Below are positions 60,701-64,000 of a stretch of DNA of 64,000 nucleotides, in pieces (position 1 is the first letter of the stretch; every line of letters begins with the position of its first letter). Location: assembly GCA_020627785.1 (NCBI GenBank), contig JAHDGF010000005.1:81125-145124 (forward strand), in the 5' to 3' direction. The notes below the pieces were generated by a model. It saw only the letters and a program-made list of their open reading frames with translations. It was not told the DNA's origin and ran no database searches. Position numbers and translations under genes: made by a program. This stretch comes from Saprospiraceae bacterium. GTDB taxonomy: Bacteria; Bacteroidota; Bacteroidia; Chitinophagales; Saprospiraceae.

Positions 60701-63700
60701 CAAATGGTTGTTCGGTCATTGTCACAACAGATGTTGTAGTTAATCCACTTCCTACCATTACTCCGGGAGCAGCGATGTGCTCAGCGGATTTACTTTCCTA
60801 TGACATTGATATAATGACAACAGGAGACGCAGTAACAACAACGGTGGGAACTGTGGTTGATAATGGTGGAGGATCATTTGATATAGTTGATATACCAACC
60901 GGTTCAAATATAATAATTACAAGTACTCATACAGTTACTGGTTGTTCATCAGAAATGGCGATTACCTCACCTGACTGTGAATGTTCACCAATTATTGCAC
61001 CTAGCATGATTATGGACGGAAGTGTATGTCAAGGAGAAGCTAATCCAGAACTTTCTGTTTCTGTTGATCCAGGTTTGACAGCAGATTGGTGGGATATGCT
61101 TACTGGAGGTAATCTTGTTGCAACAAATTCATTGACTTTTACGTCGACGGAAACTGCGCCAGGAATGTATACTTATTATGTAGAAGCGAAAGACCCAGCT
61201 ACTGGTTGCGTTTCTTCTCCTAGAATTCCAGTTGAGTTAACGATTTTCCCTAACCCAGTAGTAGGATTAGATCCTTCTGGTCCATTCTGTATTAATGATG
61301 CAGAAGTTACTTTAATGGCAATGCCAACAGGTGGCGAGTTTTCTGGGATGGGAATTACGGATGCAAGTGCTGGTACTTTTGACCCTGCTACATCAGGTTC
61401 TGGTACGCCTACCGTCACATACACATACATAGATGCGAATGGTTGTGAAAATTCTGCAACCACAGATATAGTTGTTAATCCTTTGCCAGTTGTTTCAATT
61501 GAAGATGCAGGTCCATATTGTGTAGAAGAAGATGCAGATCTTTTAATTGCAACTCCTGCTGGAGGTACTTGGACAGGTATGGGAATTACTGATGCGAATG
61601 CTGGACAATTTGACCCATCAGTTGCAGGGGTTGGTACGCATACCATTTCATATATGTTTAGAGATGCCAATGGCTGTGAAGCCACAGGTACAATTGATAT
61701 AATGGTAACAGATGCACCTACTGTAGAAATTACAGAGGCTGGTCCATATTGCATAGATGAAGAGTCACTAGATTTAGTGGCTACTCCAACTGGTGGGACT
61801 TGGGCAGGTACTGGAATTACAGATCCCAATCAAGGAATCTTTAGTCCGGGAGGAGCTGGTGTAGGCACGCATACCATCACTTATACATATAGTGATGGAT
61901 CGGGATGTGAAGGAACCGCAATGATTGATATCGTTGTTAATCCTTTACCATCGTTGATGATAACTCCAGCTGGACCGTTCTGTCCAAATGATGTCCCTTT
62001 CCAATTAACGGGTACACCAATGGGTGGTATTTGGAGTGGACCTGGTATTGCTGATGCCAATGTAGGAGAATTTGATCCAGCTGCTGCTGGTCCGGGTACG
62101 CATACGATAACTTATGCTTTTGTTGATCCTAATGGGTGTGAATTTGAAGTAGAAGAAGAAATTGTTGTTTATCCAATTACAACAATAGACCTACCTGCTT
62201 TCGGACCATTCTGTGAGACTGATCTTCCGGAGGATTTAGGTGGAGCATCATTCCCTGGAATGTGGTCTGGAATGGGAATAACTGATGCAGTAATTGGAAC
62301 GTTCGATCCGGCAGTTGCTGGGGTTGGCGTTCATACGATAAATTATATGCTTGTCGATGAAAACGGTTGTGAGTGGATGGATGCTGTAGATGTAGAAGTC
62401 TTACCAATTCCTACCATTTCTGCTGATGCCGTTAGTTGTTCTGCAGATTTATTGACATATAATATCATGGTAACTACAGATAGTGATGTTCTTTCATCCA
62501 CATCAGGTACCATTTTAGATAATGGAGGTGGTTCGTGGACTGTGTCTGATATTTCAATTGGAACCTCTGTTACTTTAACCACGTCTTTTAGTGGAAGCAC
62601 CTGCGCAACAACTCTAGTTGTGAATGCTCCTGATTGTAATTGTGCAGATGTAAATGCTCCAGTTGATCCTAATAATCCTTCCATTTGCGAAGGCGAAGAT
62701 ATTAACGAATTAATGGTTACAGTTGGAGCTGGAGAACATGTTGATTGGTATGATGCAGCTTCAGGAGGCAATCTTTTAGCTTCAAGTACTTTAACTTATA
62801 CTCCAAATATAGCTTCAGTTAGTGGTACCTATACATACTATGCAGAAGCAGTTGATGATGCCACAGATTGTGTGAGTTCAACTCGAACTCCTGTAGTTCT
62901 TCAGATCAATGCTTTACCTATTGTCAGTGCTGATCCAGCAGGCCCTTTTTGTTTATCAGGAGGAACAATGGATTTAACTGGATCTCCAGTTGGAGGAGTG
63001 TGGTCAGGAACTGGAATTGTAGATGGTGCAGCTGGAACTTTTGACCCAGCCGATGCAGGTGAGGGTGCACATATTGTTACCTATACTTATACTGACACCA
63101 ATGGATGTGAAGCAACAGCTTCTGTAACCATAGATGTAAACCCTCTTCCAACAGTAACTGCTGAGCCAGCGGGACCTATATGTTCAACTGATGGTAGCAT
63201 AACTTTAGTGGGATCACCTGTAGGTGGAACCTGGAGTGGAGTTGGTGTTGATCCATCTGGTATTCTTGACCCAGCAATGGCCTCAGTTGGGGTTTTACCA
63301 TATACTTATGTTTTTGTGGATGAAAATGGTTGTACAGCTACTGCTGTAATCATGGTGGAAATTTTAAGTGGGCCTAATGTTACTGCAAATATTATAGCTG
63401 CAAGTTGCGCTGGTTCAGATGGTGTAATTGATCTTACCAGCACAGGTGCTAGTCCTTTTACTTACGCTTGGAATGATGGAACTACGACAGAAGACCGTAC
63501 AGGATTAGCAAGTGGAACATACATTGTTATTGTTACCGATGTTAATGGTTGTGAAACAGAAGAAGAATATGAAATAATAGAAGGTGATTGTCAATATGAC
63601 CTTGCGATCGATAAAGTAATTACTTCAGCTGGACCTTACGCTCCTGGAAGTACAGTTACTTATGCAGTAACAATCGAAAACGAAGGAACGTTAGATGCAG

Positions 63701-64000
63701 CGAATGTTACATTCACAGATGTTCCACAGACGGGACTTGTGTATGTAATGAGTGATGCAGGAACACTTGCGAATGTAACCGAATCCAGTCCATTGGTATT
63801 TGATGTTGCCAGTTTGCCAGTAGGAGCGACTGAAGTTGTAACCTTGACATTTACGATCGATGCTGCTTTCACTGGCACAAGCCTAGTGAATGATGTTTCC
63901 ATCACGGCTGATGACGGTGATGATGTGGATAGTGATCCATCAACCGATGATACAGTAGATGAAGATGGCGACGGAAATCCAGACGATGATGATGAAGCCG
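57796..64000 (+). CDS. Giant repetitive secreted protein (partial, C-terminus outside the window)
   Basis: ATG at 57796 opens a frame of at least 2,068 codons with no stop before the window end. Residues 1-22 are a signal peptide. Residues about 25-290 form a beta-propeller-like domain (NELYTFDPVTGMW...LWDIDDIAWDPFTGRIY). DUF11-type surface domains occur near 295-425 (DLALDKKISTTQPMPIASGD) and at 1932-2060 (YDLAIDKVITSAGPYAPG). Between them are 13 tandem domains with P-A-G-P-F-C, G-G-x-W-S-G-x-G-I and G-T-H-T-I-T-Y blocks. It should be a type IX-exported cell-surface adhesin or matrix protein. The sorting domain lies beyond the edge. Confidence 0.9.
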   Translation, partial: MKIFKTLLLSVFCLASIQLSSQSATCYAVSENASDNELYTFDPVTGMWSYTGQTCTDNIEAIAYDPFDDILYATNRDVLGTIDITPGSATAGKFTPKSTLGTVNGDYDFDGVNDDLLDISDVDGLSYDPVTGILWASDRLGGVGSPDILFAIDIATCQIIQDQFGPGQDYVTIPPVNDPVTGTALWDIDDIAWDPFTGRIYMIQNQSGVSDVLTYYDINTNTTTIIGSISPASDMEGLGFNHLQQLFGTTGNAGGNSFYMIDATDGSTTLLSNISTVDVDFESVDCLTTWSDLALDKKISTTQPMPIASGDQVCFDIEVYNQGQVDNYNIELTDYIPTGLTLNDPNWVSSPPDANFTIAGPLLPGTSIVVPICFTVNAGFSGVITNTAEISGSEDEDGNELPDIDSVPDDINDETGVVDNEINENGPLYNEDEDDHDIANITIVEAPDCVASSNSPICEGQNLSLAESGGDATMWAWSGPNGFTSSNQNPSINSVTAAASGTYVVTVTSVDGATSECDVNVTVSPAPVLTIDPAGPFCEGDPAETLVANPTGGIWSGNGITDTSAGTFDPSVAGTGTHTITYNYTDAFGCSATESIDIEVNPIPVITFPVPGPFCENDVAETLSAMPVGGTYSGPGMSGADFDPATAGAGTHTVSYTFTDANGCENSVNVQIVVNPLPTVTIDPAGPFCVSDNPQNLTGSPSGGSFSGAGITDGTSGTFDPSVAGVGTHTITYLFTDGNGCTAMSTVDILVTQEPEVTIDPAGPYCIDDVTANLVASPVGGMWSGTGITSASTGAFNPGVAGVGAHTITYEFVDASGCEGGATIEIIVHALPAVDLEPAGPFCVTDASMDLMGTPVGGTFAGNGITDTANGTFDPATAGVGTHTITYIYTDANGCSGEAMIDIVVNDTPTASITPAGPFCIDDADEDLVGNPVGGLWSGMGISNSIAGTFSPSAAGVGTHTVSYTFTDPNGCSVIVTTDVVVNPLPTITPGAAMCSADLLSYDIDIMTTGDAVTTTVGTVVDNGGGSFDIVDIPTGSNIIITSTHTVTGCSSEMAITSPDCECSPIIAPSMIMDGSVCQGEANPELSVSVDPGLTADWWDMLTGGNLVATNSLTFTSTETAPGMYTYYVEAKDPATGCVSSPRIPVELTIFPNPVVGLDPSGPFCINDAEVTLMAMPTGGEFSGMGITDASAGTFDPATSGSGTPTVTYTYIDANGCENSATTDIVVNPLPVVSIEDAGPYCVEEDADLLIATPAGGTWTGMGITDANAGQFDPSVAGVGTHTISYMFRDANGCEATGTIDIMVTDAPTVEITEAGPYCIDEESLDLVATPTGGTWAGTGITDPNQGIFSPGGAGVGTHTITYTYSDGSGCEGTAMIDIVVNPLPSLMITPAGPFCPNDVPFQLTGTPMGGIWSGPGIADANVGEFDPAAAGPGTHTITYAFVDPNGCEFEVEEEIVVYPITTIDLPAFGPFCETDLPEDLGGASFPGMWSGMGITDAVIGTFDPAVAGVGVHTINYMLVDENGCEWMDAVDVEVLPIPTISADAVSCSADLLTYNIMVTTDSDVLSSTSGTILDNGGGSWTVSDISIGTSVTLTTSFSGSTCATTLVVNAPDCNCADVNAPVDPNNPSICEGEDINELMVTVGAGEHVDWYDAASGGNLLASSTLTYTPNIASVSGTYTYYAEAVDDATDCVSSTRTPVVLQINALPIVSADPAGPFCLSGGTMDLTGSPVGGVWSGTGIVDGAAGTFDPADAGEGAHIVTYTYTDTNGCEATASVTIDVNPLPTVTAEPAGPICSTDGSITLVGSPVGGTWSGVGVDPSGILDPAMASVGVLPYTYVFVDENGCTATAVIMVEILSGPNVTANIIAASCAGSDGVIDLTSTGASPFTYAWNDGTTTEDRTGLASGTYIVIVTDVNGCETEEEYEIIEGDCQYDLAIDKVITSAGPYAPGSTVTYAVTIENEGTLDAANVTFTDVPQTGLVYVMSDAGTLANVTESSPLVFDVASLPVGATEVVTLTFTIDAAFTGTSLVNDVSITADDGDDVDSDPSTDDTVDEDGDGNPDDDDEA
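59392..63400 (+). repeat. Thirteen tandem 231-bp coding repeats with two larger interludes
   Basis: The P-A-G-P-F/Y-C block recurs at about 59395, 59626, 59848, 60079, 60310 and 60541. It continues at 61276, 61507, 61738, 61969 and 62200, and ends with 62938 and 63169. Inside each group the spacing is 231 bases (77 codons), with only one visible indel. The two gaps contain a duplicated interlude of about 505 bases (CSADLLSYDI.../CSADLLTYNI... and DWWDMLTGGNLVA/DWYDAASGGNLLA). The array is thus a two-level repeat: 6 units, interlude, 5 units, interlude, 2 units. Confidence 0.9.

Noticed and set aside
59175..63905. Several minus-strand open frames under the giant protein
   Set aside because: They are shadows of the 231-bp coding repeat. 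They share the same period, have no start context and show Pro/Ser-rich low-complexity products.

Overview
This window looks like the chromosome of a low-GC, gliding-type member of the Bacteroidota, possibly Saprospiria-like. The evidence is two TonB-dependent receptors with N-terminal carboxypeptidase-regulatory-like domains, type IX secretion sorting domains of both kinds (a short C-terminal domain at 43.5 kb and a gliding-motility-type domain at 50.5 kb), TAnnTTTG promoter elements, and frequent TTG/GTG starts. The genus assignment is inference.

Bases 1-37,088 form one large surface-polysaccharide locus. It opens with an acyl-supply module (medium-chain dehydrogenase, MaoC-like dehydratase, acyl carrier protein) feeding the first of two pairs made of a membrane-bound O-acyltransferase and an SGNH-like protein (1.9-4.4 kb and 13.9-16.3 kb). 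Between and after these lie glycosyltransferases of families GT4 and GT2, four sulfotransferase-fold proteins, FkbM and class I methyltransferases, a YdjC/ChbG-type deacetylase, a GNAT-like protein, an NDP-sugar epimerase, a metallo-beta-lactamase-fold protein related to CMP-sialic acid hydroxylase, and an AsnB amidotransferase. The 25.5-33.7 kb end carries the assembly core: a Wzx-like flippase, a PglA-type transferase, a WbpV-like reductase/epimerase, a WecA/WbpL-type initiating transferase, a WbpM-type 4,6-dehydratase and an O-antigen ligase-like protein with TPRs. An ABC exporter pair and a GT4 gene follow on the other strand. Together they predict a lipid-linked, O-acylated and probably sulfated heteropolysaccharide.

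Bases 37.1-50.6 kb hold ordinary envelope genes: a TonB receptor followed on its transcript side by a parallel beta-helix/dihaem cytochrome pair, tRNA(CAT) with a terminator, a LytTR regulator whose receiver lacks the phosphoacceptor Asp, a secreted hydrolase-like protein with a second TonB receptor, and a gliding-motility-type secreted protein.

Bases 50.6-57.6 kb contain a GNAT pseudogene with two lesions, a 1.2-kb tandem array of about 370-bp intergenic units carrying terminators and conserved hairpins, a fatty acid desaturase with a GNAT-like gene, an SH3-like protein, an arginine-deiminase/DDAH-fold enzyme, an AhpD-like protein and an FMN reductase. From 57.8 kb to the end runs a giant secreted protein (over 2,068 codons, no stop in the window) built on an almost clockwork 231-bp repeat.

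The least expected signal is a 12-mer, ATTTGCGAAAGC, found 11 times exactly, on both strands, in all three codon phases and between genes. It ends in the mini-hairpin sequence GCGAAAGC. It behaves like a genome-wide DNA signal rather than a coding feature.
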